Program-made: the position numbers and the translations under genes
The notes under the pieces: model-generated
What the model saw: the letters and a program-made list of their open reading frames with translations, nothing else
Told to the model about the DNA's origin: nothing
Databases searched by the model: none
Shown here: in pieces, positions 1 to 11,029 of the stretch
Layout of the letters: every line of letters begins with the position of its first letter
Numbering within the stretch: the first letter of the stretch is position 1
Assembly (NCBI RefSeq): GCF_963678635.1
Contig: NC_087065.1
Location: 62,150,754 to 62,214,753, forward strand
DNA: 64,000 nucleotides
Direction of reading: 5' to 3'
Source of the DNA: Symsagittifera roscoffensis
Taxonomy: Eukaryota > Xenacoelomorpha > Acoela > Convolutidae

Positions 1-339
1 TGCATCTTCCACATCGTCTATTGGTGAGAACTCTATGGGTTTCGGGTTTGGTTCTTCTGCATTGGGCATTGGAGTTGACTCCGTCGTCTTTTTCTCCAGT
101 TCATCTACGCTCTGGTCTGGTGTCTCTAGGTCGATTTCGATTGTAGGCTCCACCTGTTTTTCCCTCGCATCTTCTCGCGTCTTGCTCTCGGTGCCACTCC
201 TCGTGCTGACCATGCTAACTGAAAAGTTATTTCTTGTTTTGCCTGGGCCCCTTGATGTTGTTCCACGCAGCGACGAGTTATATTTCGTGTTTGATCCACT
301 TGACCTTTTTTCAAGCACCGGTACCCTACTCCGTTTCAT
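1..339 (-). CDS. gypsy-like gag N-terminus, partial at the left edge
   Basis: On the minus strand an open frame starts with ATG at 339-337 and runs without a stop to base 1, at least 113 codons, so the gene leaves the window. It is Ser/Thr/Lys/Glu-rich and low complexity. Codon 43 (213-211) is a second ATG that begins MVSTRSGTES. This resembles the MVETRSQKSS that begins at 21490 in the gypsy element further right, and basic xxTRS starts are common in LTR-retrotransposon Gag. I infer the N-terminus of Gag from a separate gypsy-type element; capsid, zinc knuckle and pol would lie outside the window. The upstream 160 bases are AT-rich leader. No domain is long enough for certainty. Confidence 0.45.
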   Translation of the reverse strand, partial: MKRSRVPVLEKRSSGSNTKYNSSLRGTTSRGPGKTRNNFSVSMVSTRSGTESKTREDAREKQVEPTIEIDLETPDQSVDELEKKTTESTPMPNAEEPNPKPIEFSPIDDVEDA

Positions 340-501
340 TATTCCTATTTACAATTTCCCTTATTTACAATATTATTATATACACAATTCTATTCTAAGA
401 ATAAAAAATTTTGTGGAAACAAAATCTTATAAGAAAATATACAACGTGATAAAAACCTTGTTCCAGTTCTCTAAAATTATCGAGTAATTTTCTTTATTCG
501 T

Positions 502-525
502 GGTCCCAACTGTGCCGGGTTCCAA
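502..525 (-). promoter_or_regulatory. possible primer-binding-site region of the left-edge element
   Basis: Read on the minus strand this begins TTGGAACCCGGCACAG and ends GGGACC, about 165 bases before the putative gag ATG. Position and the TTGG start fit a tRNA primer-binding site just inside a 5' LTR. I could not match it to a specific tRNA and no LTR boundary was demonstrated. Confidence 0.2.
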
Positions 526-716
526 TTAGTCTTGTTCTGTCTTAATCCTGTCTTAAAACAGCTTGTTGTAATTTTACTTCAATTTTTATACTGTCCTAAG
601 ACTTCCAGTTACCGTCCCTACTCTTTTTCGCACCGTCCCAGGCTTCCTTTTACTGTCCCAAGACTGTTCGGTAATGTCCCAGTACTCCGTCAGTGTCCCA
701 AGACCCCTGACCTGAG

Positions 717-1530
717 AGTAGTGTCCCAAGGCTAGTGTCCCAAGGCTAGTGTCCCAAGACCACTGTCCCAAGGCTAGTGTCCCAAGGCTAGTGTTCCAAG
801 ACTACTGTCCCAAGGCTAGTGTCCCAAGACTACTGTCCCAAGGCTAGTGACCCAAGGCTAGTGTCCCAAGACTACTGTCCCAAGGCTAGTGTCCCAAGAC
901 TACTGTCCCAAGGCTAGTGTCCCAAGACTACTGTCCCAAGGCTAGTGTCCCAAGACTAGTGTCCCAAGACTACTGTCCCAAGGCTAGTGTCCCAAGACTA
1001 CTGTCCCAAGGCTAGTGACCCAAGGCTAGTGTCCCAAGACTACTGTCCCAAGGCTAGTGTCCCAAGACTACTGTCCCAAGGCTAGTGTCCCAAGACTACT
1101 GTCCCAAGGCTAGTGTCCCAAGACTAGTGTCCCAAGACTACTGTCCCAAGGCTAGTGTCCCAAGACTACTGTCCCAAGACTACTATCCCAAGGCTAGTGT
1201 TCCAAGACTACTGTCCCAAGACCCTTGTCCCAAGACCCTTGTCCCAAGACCCTTGTCCCAAGACCCTTGTCCCAAGACCCTTGTCCCAAGACCACTGTCC
1301 CAAGACCACTGTCCCAAGACCACTGTCCCAAGACCCTGTCCCAAGACCCTTGTCCCAAGACCACTGTCCCAAGACGCTGTCCCAAGACCCTTGCCCCAAG
1401 ACCACTGTCCCAAGACCACTGTCCCAAGACCCTGTCCCAAGACCACTGTCCCAAGACCACTGTCCCAAGACCCTGTCCCAAGACCACTGTCCCAAGACCA
1501 CTGTCCCAAGACTGTATCAAGACTGTTCTG
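717..1530. repeat. 14-bp minisatellite (GTGTCCCAAGRCTA family)
   Basis: About 57 head-to-tail units of 14 bp (occasionally 13) built on TGTCCCAAG. Units alternate between GGCTAG and GACTAC endings up to about 1215, then change to CTTGTCCCAAGACC and ACTGTCCCAAGACC. A GTGACCC variant recurs at 847 and 1015, and a GACTAGT variant at 954 and 1122, giving a higher-order period of 168 bp (12 units). Degenerate units continue out to about 600 and 1580. Long open frames across this block on both strands arise from the repeat and are not genes. Confidence 0.95.
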
Positions 1531-2443
1531 GTCCAACACTGTCCCAGGACTTCTTTGGCACTGTCCCAAGACTGTTGACAAGTGTCTGAGCGGTGGGACC
1601 TCTCTCTTCTTCGTTATGGGGACTTCTTGATTCACTGTACCTTGTACCACCACTCAAGCTCTAGTAAAATTTCCCCAAAAACCCTCTCTTAAATGCCAAA
1701 TGCTGACCCCCCTTTTTCTTATTTCTTTTTAATTACCTCTCTTTCAATGTTCCAAGCAACTTGAGACCAAAACCTGTGCGCAGGTATCTTGTGATCACCT
1801 GTTCGTATAAAAACTAAACACAAATCCTCACCAAAATGCAACAAAAATCCAAGTTAGAAAAAGTAATAAAAACGGAAAGATGAGCCCACCTAAAATTCAA
1901 AGGTGACAAATGTCTACCTTCTATCGAAAAAAATGTCTGGTACCTAATTGCCACGCGTTTCCTTCCCCCCTGCTAGCGATCTTATGGGGTATCACAAAAA
2001 CTGTCTATGTCCGTTTCCCCCTACCGATCCGACCAGGGTACCTACCTTAACCTAATTCCAATTTTGGATATCCGTTTCCTATGACCAACGCGTGTAAATG
2101 ACTAATGTAACTAAATCAACGATGTCGACCAATTAGTTACTCTAATTTCTCCCCTTTTTACAATTTACGACCGCCAACCTCTAACTTAACCAGCCCCCAT
2201 TCTAACCATCCCCCTTTTTAGCCCCCCTTCTTAAGCCTAAAATTACCTTAAGCGCCGGGTGCTAAACCTCTCAAGAGAAAACCGTAGACCTGTCTCCAGG
2301 CCTGCTCAAGTAAAAACATTCCTCAAAACCGGGGGATATCGCTTATTCAATTTTACACTTATTTCCTATAATGTATTACGAATTTTAACGATACCCGTTC
2401 TGCCCAACTTGAGAACTCGAGAACTGCCAATTCCTTCTTGAGT
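1531..2443. other. non-coding stretch, nothing recognised
   Basis: AT- and C-rich sequence with several homopolymer runs (for example C/T runs at 1710-1735 and 2150-2230). No credible coding region, RNA gene or repeat similarity to the rest of the window was seen. If the left-edge gag belongs to an LTR element on the minus strand, part of this stretch could be its 5' LTR. Confidence 0.5.
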
Positions 2444-2583
2444 ACTTTCCCACTCGACTGGTCACCTCTTCCAGTCCAGTCTCCTATTGGTTCAGCTCAA
2501 GTGCTCCTGAACCACTTTCCCACTCGGCTGGTCACCTCTTCCAGTCAAGTCTCCTAGTTGTCCAGCTAAGTCCCAAGCTATCT
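2444..2583. repeat. 70-bp tandem duplication
   Basis: Two adjacent copies starting ACTTTCCCACTCG at 2444 and 2514. Both contain CTGGTCACCTCTTCCAGT, which has a short internal inverted repeat (CTGG...CCAG). The copies differ at several positions, so the duplication is not recent. Confidence 0.85.
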
Positions 2584-3059
2584 AAAAACCCTTGACAACG
2601 CCCCACACTCGGGCACTTTATTGAGGTTACTGGGTTAAATTGCTAGGTTGATTGAAACGATCGAACTTGTAAAACAGTATGGGTATACTATTTAATTGAT
2701 ATAAAGGTTTGATCCAACTAATCTGGTGTCAAAGTCACTGTCTTTTTTCGTTTTATGGTTTTTGTTCCTTTTTCTATTCTTTTTTGGTTTTTGTTTCGCT
2801 TTTTGTCTTTTTGCTCGTGTTTTTGTCCCCCTAGTTGCCCCCCTTTACTCGGTTAGCTAAGCCTCGTTCGGAGAGCGTACCAGGAAGTTTTCTCGAGTTT
2901 TCTTAAAAAGCTATCACGGTACAACCGGAAGGTTTGCACGTTCCTGTCGAACCGCACCGCCGGTACTCTAGAATGGGCATTCAGCCCGAAGCTGTCTCAA
3001 GTGGGTTCGACTCCGTAGTCTTGATGTCGTAAACACCCAGGAGCGCCATAAAAACACTA
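2584..3059. other. non-coding stretch, nothing recognised
   Basis: T-rich sequence (a TTTTT-rich block at 2740-2830) followed by mixed sequence up to the dispersed repeat. A GGGTTCGACTCC string near 3003 recalls a tRNA T-arm but does not fold into a cloverleaf with its surroundings. Confidence 0.4.
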
Positions 3060-3962
3060 TGTAACATTCGTCTACTGCAGTCACACATGAGGCTTAAGAA
3101 AAATAGGCCCTATAACTATTGGCTCAAGAGTCAGGGACACTATCTCTTGTGTTTTTCTACCTCAAATCAGTCGGAGCCAATTCGGTTCGTTTGTGACATG
3201 AGACTACGACTCGTTACAGCTTAAAGGCTACTACTAAAATATCCCCCCACTCTAGAATTAGAAACGTCCCCATACTTAGGTCTCTAGATACCCAAAATAC
3301 ATGAACGCCATTAAAAACCGGGTCGGAACAATCCGTTAAGTTACTTTTTATTAGACAGTGGAACTTTGATCCATTTCAGATGGATCAACCTAAAACTCGC
3401 CTTACCTCAACATAACAATTGTAAGACACACTCTAGAAATTTAAATTAGTACTCACATTGTAGCACGCTCAAGAATCAGGAAGTAAATAAGTCGGTGTGC
3501 AACTCAAGAATCAATAAAGTAACTAAATTGAGTTTAATGTTAGTCAGTTTTAACGACAAGAACAAGTTTGTACTCTAGAATGTCAGTTCTCGTGAACCAT
3601 TGGGACACTCTAGCTGTCCACTTTTCCACCGAAGGTTCACTCTAGTCCAGTTTAGAATAATACTCCAATCACAACAATCCAGTTCGTGGGGATGCGCTCG
3701 TCTCTCTTCTAGATGGGACAGCTCTACTCTGGATTATTATCGCTACTGAAATTGCGATTAGCAATTTCCCACTGATTTTTTAGCAACTTTCCCGCGATTG
3801 TCACTCGATCGTTCTGACTTCTCTTTTCTGATTTTCAGTTATCGCGAGAAAATCGTGCATGACAGGTTCCATTCGAAATTTTGAAAAATTACATTTCACT
3901 CCAAAATTAAGTGTTTTTTGCTTCTCTCAAGGTCAAACTTCCAAATATGACCGACTGGCACA
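3060..3962 (-). repeat. 0.9-kb dispersed repeat, copy 1 (LTR-like)
   Basis: The reverse complement aligns along its whole length with 60550-61438 and, with an internal deletion, with 13954-14654. Read on the minus strand it begins TGTGCCAGTCGG and ends ATGTTACA, a TG...CA layout expected of an LTR. Two short palindromes are kept: AAATTGCTAATCGCAATTT (forward near 3750-3768) and GATCCATTTCAGATGGATC (near 3370). It contains no reading frame. It may be a solo LTR, but no clear target-site duplication flanks it. Confidence 0.75.
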
Positions 3963-4139
3963 GCCTTCAGAGGCACATCCGAAAGCCAGTCACCAAAGTT
4001 GGGGAGCGAACAGGAGAGCAGTCTGGCTGTGTCTCGGGCGTAGAGGCGGATGACGTGAGCTCGGACCAAGACTTGGAATCAAGTAGGCTTGAAAGTTTCA
4101 TTTGTGCTTTGGGGGCCATTTAAAGAATGTCAGCGTTGT

Positions 4140-6574
4140 CACTGAGAAACTCGAGGGAGGACGAACAATTCAACACGGTGGAGGGCACAGTGGTGTTGTG
4201 AAAAATCCGGTCAGAGATATTTGGTGTCAATGTAGCACCCGAGGAAGGCCACTGGGGCGATCGACGAAGAAATTGGAAGCCCGAGGTCACCTTTAGCCAC
4301 ACGCAAAGAACACTGCAGGCGTTGAGACGGCCACAGGGCTGAACCAGTAATGGACTCGGGAATTAAGTGAACGGCCATGTCAAACTAATCTAGACAGGTG
4401 CTAATGGAGAAAGGATCGCAAGTCCGCATGCTGAATGTGATTTTGGGAAGAGCTGCGCAGCTTCTCAAAAGATGTAATTCCAACTGAGGATCTTCCAAGA
4501 GACGGATGGATTCCATAAGGTTTTCGGGAACAGGGCTTGGATTAAGTCGTCGTTAGTTGAAATGGCAGCGCCCAGGTTCTTCAAACCACTGCTCCGAACG
4601 GTAATGGCATTAGGAAGAGCACTAAAAACCAGGTTGGGGATGGGATACCAAGCTTCACACTTCTCAACGCTGACCTCCAAGCCGACTTTAGCCATAGACG
4701 AAACCAAATGCGGAAAGACCTGAGCAAGAAGATAAACATCGCCGATAAAAGAACCATCGTCGAGGTACCAGACGTTACAGGCGAGATCAGGAAATTGGTT
4801 CTTAAGAGCTACAATGATGGGATGAATAGTAATGGCAAACAAGAGAGGAGCCAGTATGTCACCTTGCTGGACGCCACACGCGGATAGCACAATGAAATTA
4901 CCGAATTTCAGCCAGGATGGTTGGCTGTAGCAGCTCTGGAGAAGCTCTGGAAACTGGTCGGCAACCTGCCAAAGAATAGAGGACCGGTCGAGGGTGTTAA
5001 AGGCGTTTTTCAGATCGACCTGGAGAATAGCCAAAGAAGTAGTGTCACTCACGGTAGCAACGAGCCCGTTGAGCGCGTGGGAAACGGCTTCACAGCCACC
5101 AGGAACGCCCACTCCGACCTGAAGAGGAACGAGCAAAGAGGCGGCTTTCTGGCTAGAAAGACGACAAAGGCACTTGGCAACAAGTCTGCGCAAGATCTCA
5201 CCAACTGCTATGGGTCGTATGCCACCATCTTTTTTCTTCAGCGCAAGAAGAATGGCTCCGCATAAGTAGGGAGCAATGGAGGTAGGAGCCTCACCACGAG
5301 CAAGAAGATTGACAACGTCGAGAACGGCAGAGATGGCCTGATCGCCGTAAGCGGGTGAAAGGCAAAGAAAAGCATTAGACAAGTGTGTGGCATAAAATTT
5401 GGAGACACCTGTAGCAGAGTCTTTTGGAAAACTCTTAACACAGTTGATCAATATGTCACGGGAAATGCTGCACGGGATAAGATCTGGAGGAGGCTCGGGA
5501 GACAGCACGGCAGTGACTGCAGGAGGATGTTTTTCTTGCAGGACCGATAAAGCCGCGTCATCAAAGCACAAACGCTCTGGGCAGTGCGCTGCAATTGCTT
5601 TACGGTAACTTCCTTCATGGCCAAGTTGCCTAGCGCGTTTAACATCGAATTCCCCGGATGGGAGGGGCTTAATGACGAGAGGCTTGACGGAAGAAGTGGC
5701 TTCAAACCATAACTGGGTAGCTTCGCCGTTAAGCCACCTGTTCAACTTGGACTCAACATTGTTTTCTTCGTATCGCAGATGCTTGAACCCGCCGCGGGGA
5801 GGAGAACGCAAAACACACTGGCTGAGGATAAACAACTCAATCCAGTTGTCGGTAACCGAAGGATTGTTCTTCACTTTTGCGTAAGTCGAAGAGACTACTC
5901 TGGCCCACAGGTTGCGACAGCTGACAGGAACGTCCTTTCTAGTTAATATCGAAAACTTCTCTATGTCTACCAAGGAAGGAAGGGGCAGCTTGGTGGCAAG
6001 ATTCCGTGGTCTGTGACCCGAGCCATCGCACTTCGAACCCTGATGCTTGTGGGACTTGACCAATCCCGAAGCACAAAGTCCTACCTGCAACAGACAGACG
6101 GGGCACCCCATGCGGGGTTCAATAGCAGAAGGAAAAGCACCGTTAAAATCAACAGAAAGAGAACAACATTAGAAACAACAATAGAAAGATTAGCATTGAC
6201 AGAAATAGAGTTTGAAAGCAAACCGTAGCTTGGCGGTGAGTCTATATTGAGAGCGCCCATGTTCTGGGTGAGGCTAGTGTGCGGGATGGCTGCTTGAACG
6301 TCTATTGTGAGGTCCTCCATGCCTTGGGTAAAGCTGCTATGAGACTGAACTGGAGCTCGCTTCACTAGCAAACCCGTTGGTTGCTGATTTGTTCCGCCAG
6401 AACACGCGCCCATCGTGTTGCACGCAAACGTGGCGACGAGAAGACCATTGTTGGTTGCCAGGCTTCCACTCCACCAGGATCTGCGGGTCGTTTGCGTCCA
6501 GTACCCGGGTCGCTGTTCGATCCCGTAAATCAGGTGGAATTTTCTTCCACGGGTCGTTTGTGCCAGACATCTAG
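4140..6574 (-). pseudogene. non-LTR retrotransposon RT, 3'-truncated
   Basis: The main open frame, 6111-4465, encodes about 548 residues. It opens with a cysteine/histidine cluster (CPVC near residue 3, then HKHQGSKC). The RT core has FPKDSATGVSKFY, IRPIAVGEILRR (motif 2a-like), DLKNAFNTLDR (motif A), GVQQGDILAPLLF (motif B) and WYLDDG (catalytic motif C). After 4465 the frame shifts and thumb-like sequence (LPKITFSMRT) continues to about 4140. Upstream, 6570-6337 and 6413-6081 carry a Ser/Thr-rich N-terminal part in other frames, including WKPGNQQWSSRRH. This RT type is seen in many invertebrate genomes and usually has a C-terminal nuclease-like domain, which is missing here because the copy ends at the dispersed repeat. 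It would act in target-primed reverse transcription. Confidence 0.8.
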
Positions 6575-6797
6575 AGACACCAAAACTGACTCAAAATACC
6601 GTGGAGTTGGATGGGAGTGTCGACCAATGGTTATTACAATGTTTGGAGTGTGGAAACTGAATCAATCAGTAGAGTTGTCGATTAGTTTTCACCAACCATG
6701 CCTCGCGGGCTCATCCCTTTTTAATAAGTTTATCACAACAATTAGGCTAAAAGCTCAATAAACTGGACCAAAACTGCATTCAAAACAACCGTTCACA

Positions 6798-7400
6798 CTG
6801 ACCCACTCTCTACATTGTCCCAAAGGTGGATACACTCACCTAAGGCATGAAATTCGCGATACCTTTGCGACACTCCTGGACGAAGTATGCCATGATGTTG
6901 AAATAGAGCCGAAACTTCAATCGTTGGAAGGCGAAAGCTTTCACAACAAAACAACCACTACTGAAGATGACGCTCGAGTTGACATCAGGACAAATGAACT
7001 CTGGGGAGGCCGATTCAGCCGAACCTTTTTCGATGTAAAAATTTTCAACCCCCATGCTAAATCCTGCCCCAAAACTATATCTGACGCCTACAAACATCAT
7101 GAGTGTCAAAACATTAAATTACCAACAAAGAATTCTGGATGTGGAACACAGCAGCTTTGTTCCACTAAATTTTGTGTGTACCGGAGGAGCAGCACCAGGC
7201 TCTACAAAAACCATCCAGAAACTAGCAGAGAAACTAAGCGAGAAACGGAACTAATCATACTCGGACACAATAAATTTTATAAGAACAATAATAAGTTTTA
7301 CACTTCTGAGGAGTGCAATCCTCTGCCTTAGGGGGTGCAAAAATCTTCAAAAAATACATCCAACATAGACAATTCTATCTGTGCTATAATCGAGGAGGGT
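6798..7400 (+). pseudogene. nuclease-like C-terminal domain of a non-LTR element
   Basis: This is a plus-strand relative of the domain at 62576-63193. The frame opening at 6798 reads LTHSLHCPKGGYTHLRHEIRD, then DVEIEPKLQ, DARVDI and FFDVKIFNPHAK, the acidic and DVK residues expected of a PD-(D/E)XK-type endonuclease. Compared with the other copy, one residue of the RHNEIRD motif is missing. The frame shifts near 7100 into YQQRILDVEHSSFVPLNF and CTGGAAPGSTKTIQKLAEKL, then again near 7255 into a final helix (SFTLLRSAILCLR). The RT upstream is absent: only about 640 bp survive, typical of 5' truncation. Endonuclease function is inferred from the family; the motifs are seen directly. Confidence 0.75.
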
Positions 7401-7560
7401 AGATTTTAGTTGACAATTCTCTTGATGCACTAATATCGACTTGATTTATTCATAAAAATTTGCCGATGTATTTATATAGCGTTGGTACGGCCCTATCCAA
7501 CTTGTGCACGTACCGTCGCATGACGGAAAGGCCCATTTTAATCTGGTTGTAAATACCAAA
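7392..7560 (+). repeat. conserved 3' UTR of the nuclease-bearing non-LTR family
   Basis: This sequence aligns with the reverse complement of 62420-62575. Both follow the same C-terminal domain, and the best kept block is GGCCCTATCCA[AG]CTTGTGCAC. The match stops near 7560, which I take as the element's 3' end. Confidence 0.7.
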
Positions 7561-7574
7561 AAACCAAAAAATCA

Positions 7575-8035
7575 AGTTCAGAAAAGGGGGCAGGCTGGCT
7601 GCTGGCGACAAATTTCTTTTGGCCGGAAACGAACTCCAATTCACCAATAACTTCTTTTATCTAGGAACAGTATTCTCCTCTCAACTACCAAGCAAGCATC
7701 ACCTAGACCATTTATATCACAACACCCAGGTGTCTCGCATCTCCATTGCTCAAAACATTGATCTGAGAAAAATCAGCTTCTACTCCGCTCACAGACTCAT
7801 GGAAGCCATTGTATATCCCACGGAAACCTATGACATATCAATTTATTCAATCTCGTCAACAGATATACAAAATCACATCAGAAGATTATACTGCTTGTTT
7901 TGGAAGAAATGGTCTAACATATCCAAAATTGCAAGCACATATACATCTACTCGACCACCTATCTGGCAACGACTCAATGAATTTGAAAACAGCTTATGGT
8001 GCAAACCGAAGGATGATTGCGGGTTTCTACAGGCA
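7575..8035 (+). pseudogene. RT thumb-region fragment of a second non-LTR element
   Basis: The frame reads FRKGGRLAAGDKFLLAGNEL and then FFYLGTVFS, the [FK]YLG block that follows the RT catalytic core in non-LTR polymerases. The C-terminal part continues with SAHRLMEAIVYPTETYDI and HIRRLYCLFWKKW. The fragment has neither catalytic core nor C-terminus. It happens to be in frame with the next RT, so one 309-codon open frame (7619-8548) joins two unrelated remnants. Confidence 0.6.
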
Positions 8036-9165
8036 ATTCGGTTCGATTTCATTTATCCTAAAATTCGGGCTAAAGTTACACTTGCTCAATATGGTTTTAT
8101 GACCAAGCGATCGACTGTTACTCAGCTTCTTGAATACCTAGATCAGATTTATAACGACGTCGAGGCAAAAAACGAATGTCTTTCTGTGTACTTCGATTTT
8201 CGCAAGGCTTTTGATCAAGTTCCTCATCATATACTTATTTCGAAACTTGGTAATTTAGGCTTTGACATTAGCTTTCTTGAACATTTTGCTTCCTATCTCA
8301 CAAACCGCACGCAAATTGTCTTAATTAACAACGAAGCATCTCCAAAAGGCCATGTAACAAGTGGTGTTCCGCAAGGAAGTGTACTCGGCCCTTTGCTATT
8401 TATACTCTTCATTAATGACATGCCAGCTGTCTTGAAAACCTCTAATTGCTTTCTGTTTACTGATGACAGCAAACTCTATTCAAAATATGACTTTTCCTTA
8501 GTTCAAATAGACATTGATCTATTTATCAATTGGACGCTTGAAAACTAAATGACATTTAATTCTGATAAAAGCAAAGTTATTTGTTTTAACTCAACTTCCC
8601 CCAAATCTACTCTTTGCCTTAAAGATTACCTAATTCCGTCAGTTTCATCTATCAAAAATCTCGGAGTAACGACATCTAGTGATTTAAAGTGGGATATCCA
8701 CATTAAAACCAAACTGGTCGCAGTTAACAAAGCTTTCCATTTCTTAAAACGTTCAATCCCTTATGGAGTATCCATGAGAACCAAATTCAAATATTACCAG
8801 CTATGTATTATGAGTATTTTATTATACGGTAGTCAGGTCTGGTTTCCATCTTTAACATATCGCCGCAAACTAGAATTATTTAACAGAAAATGTTTGAAAT
8901 GGGTAACGGGAGTGAACGACTATACAGAACAACTTAGAAAAACAAATTCCTTGCCAATTTCCTTCACTATAGCTTTACATGATACGTGTTTTCTTAATCG
9001 AGTCCTGACTGATCAATTTGAATTCGACCTTTACAGATACATAAATTTTACCTTTGCAGCCAAGGACCTTCGCAATAGCTCACGCCCTAAGCTTTCAACA
9101 ACCCAGAATTGTCGACTCTTCTTTACAGAGCAAGTTTTCTTCTATCGCGTCTGCCGGTAAGCCAA
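8036..9165 (+). pseudogene. CR1/jockey-type non-LTR RT, 5'-truncated
   Basis: The fragment begins inside the fingers (QYGFMTKRSTVTQLLEYL). It continues through DFRKAFDQVPHHIL (motif A), GVPQGSVLGPLLFILFIND (motif B) and FTDDSK at the catalytic motif C, where FADD or YADD is usual. A TAA stop at 8546-8548 interrupts the frame, which then continues unshifted as MTFNSDKSKVICF, IKNLGVTTSSDLKWDIHI and the thumb/C-terminal part (LLYGSQVWFPSL, FNRKCLKWVTGV). After 9160 the C-terminal tail (ETFKAELKIYLKNRI) is in another frame. The 3' UTR runs to a (TAG)n tail. RT would copy its own RNA at a nicked target; this copy is inactive. Confidence 0.9.
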
Positions 9166-9390
9166 CATGATTTCAGCAAACAACAGCCTACATTTTCTCA
9201 TCGCCTGAAACTTTCAAAGCAGAATTGAAAATCTATCTGAAAAATAGAATTGATATGTTCAACTTAAACAACTCTTGTTCAATGCTACTTTGTTGCCATT
9301 GTATAAATTGCCGTTCGTGATGTCTTGTGTACATAATCATACCGTTTCTTTTTTTTGATGCCTTTATATTTTAAAGGGAATAAATTTTTT

Positions 9391-9419
9391 TAGTAGTAGT
9401 AGTAGTAGTAGTAGTAGTA
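9391..9419 (+). repeat. (TAG)n microsatellite, 3' tail of the CR1/jockey-type element
   Basis: About ten TAG units directly after AAAGGGAATAAATTTTTT. Short simple-repeat tails in place of poly(A) are typical of CR1/L2/jockey-like 3' ends, so this marks the end of the element. Confidence 0.85.
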
Positions 9420-10449
9420 CAGTAATGGCGACACAAGTTGCTATAAGGCAAAATACGTAACTCAAGAAATTTCACAGGTTTCACCCTCAACGAAACGTGC
9501 AAATGTCGCTTATACCAGGTAAGTATCTTGGAAGAAAATCATATTCTGCTATGTCCAGCACTAGAGAAATACGTAAATCCCATAGAAAAACTCAGAACTG
9601 TCTTTTATAACAAAATCTAAACTTGCATATATATTTTTCTGTTCTATACGTTCTCTTTTCAAATTTATGTCACTTATTATTATACCTACTAGCCATTAAT
9701 TGTCAATTAATTGATTCATCATTCGCAAAAACATTACATTACATATATGAAGTCAAGAATCAGAACAGCCAAATTAACAAAAACGGGAAAGACATCATTA
9801 AATCAGACCAGAGTCAAATTGCTATTCGCAAATTGTCCGTAAGAGAGAGAGAGAGAGAGAGAAATTAGGTTTCTGTGTTTTACGCAAGGGTTTGCACCCA
9901 TCACTTGACGGCTGAGCTGCCTTTCTGCACCGGGTTGCAATGTCCACAGTTGCATATAAAAGCCCAGGAACATAATTATAAAATAAATTATTCCAATGGA
10001 ACTATGTACAAATTGCATATATAATTATTTACAGGAATAACATAAAAACATTAAATCATCATGGTAGTATCACGCACCTTAAGAACCACTGTAAGAAGGC
10101 CGGATATGAACAACATAGACGATAGTGAAATGAACAGAAAGCAAGGTATGTACAAAATGTGAGTTTATGTACAAAATATAAACAGATATTTAAAGGTAAA
10201 CTGGCCTATTTGAGTAGATAATAAACTTCTGAGAGCGCGTCGCTATCTCCCAATGTCCCTAAGACAGACGCCGCGTTTCCAACCTGAATCGCAATGGAGA
10301 TGCGTTGTTTCATGTACATAAGTTGACTTCAGAGTTATCTTTGTAGAAGTGATTCTAATATAATTTTGTTAGGTATGGTTATGTCGATATTTCTCTTTTT
10401 TTTTTCGTATTATACACAATAATTGACTGGTTCTTTTTCAAAAATTTTC
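9420..10449. other. intergenic stretch with a (GA)n microsatellite
   Basis: AT-rich sequence holding about ten GA units at 9842-9862. No coding region, RNA gene or match to other parts of the window was found. Confidence 0.5.
9842..9862. repeat. (GA)n microsatellite
   Basis: An uninterrupted AGAGAG run of 21 bases. Confidence 0.95.
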
Positions 10450-11010
10450 GTCAGCCTTTCTTTTTCAAGTTTTTGTTATCGATGTTAGATCTTTTTGTCT
10501 TTTTAATAACAGATTGTCATTGGGTTTCGTATTCGACTTTATCGGTAGTTTGATGTTGTAGCTGCCTTTCAACATTGATGCTAGCATTAGCAGATCATGT
10601 ATTTCAGAATAAATTGATAATTGAAGCAATCTCATTTCAGTTAGTCTTTGTTCATAGTTCGTATCCCAATTGCCCATTATCCAGATAGTTGCTTTCCTTT
10701 GGACAAGTTCTATTTCTTTATTTTCAGTTCTGTTCGCGAACCAAGCTGGTGATGCATAACTTATTACAGGTGTTACAATTTCCTTTTTACGCATTGAGTT
10801 CAGTGTTTTTAGCAGCAAGAGAGGAGATGTTTCTTATCAGGAAGTAGAATGCTTTTTCTAGCTTTTTTAAACCTATTTTCAACATTTGATTACCATGATA
10901 GTGTAACATTCGACCGGAAATATAGCGAAGGAATTTAAAGCTAGGTTCTGAAACGACTGTTGACGTCTTAACACAGCTTCACATGCTTTTAACCTTCTCT
11001 ACGAAAGCCA
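10450..11010 (-). pseudogene. non-LTR RT C-terminal fragment
   Basis: Read on the minus strand, EPSFKFLRYISGRM and GLKKLEKAFYFLIRNISS (about 10965-10830) lead by a frameshift into 10818-10465. That part has PVISYASPAWFANR, VQRKATIWIMGNWDTNYEQR and LLQLSIYSEIHDLLMLA. This is the thumb/connection and C-terminal pattern of CR1/jockey-like RTs. No catalytic core remains. It abuts the family X remnant upstream. A short related piece lies at 62290-62400. Confidence 0.7.
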
Positions 11011-11029
11011 GTTCTATATGTGGTACCTC

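Noticed and set aside
717-1530. CRISPR-like array
   Set aside because: Units are 14 bp without unique spacers, in a eukaryotic context; it is a minisatellite.
1085-1653. Long open frames with SQDPCPKT or LGQGSWD repeats on both strands
   Set aside because: They are produced by the 14-bp minisatellite, which opens several frames at once.
2990-3020. tRNA-like T-arm (GGGTTCGACTCC)
   Set aside because: No matching acceptor, D or anticodon stems could be paired around it.
4921-5265. Plus-strand frame of 114 codons
   Set aside because: Shadow of the minus-strand RT, which has clear RT motifs.
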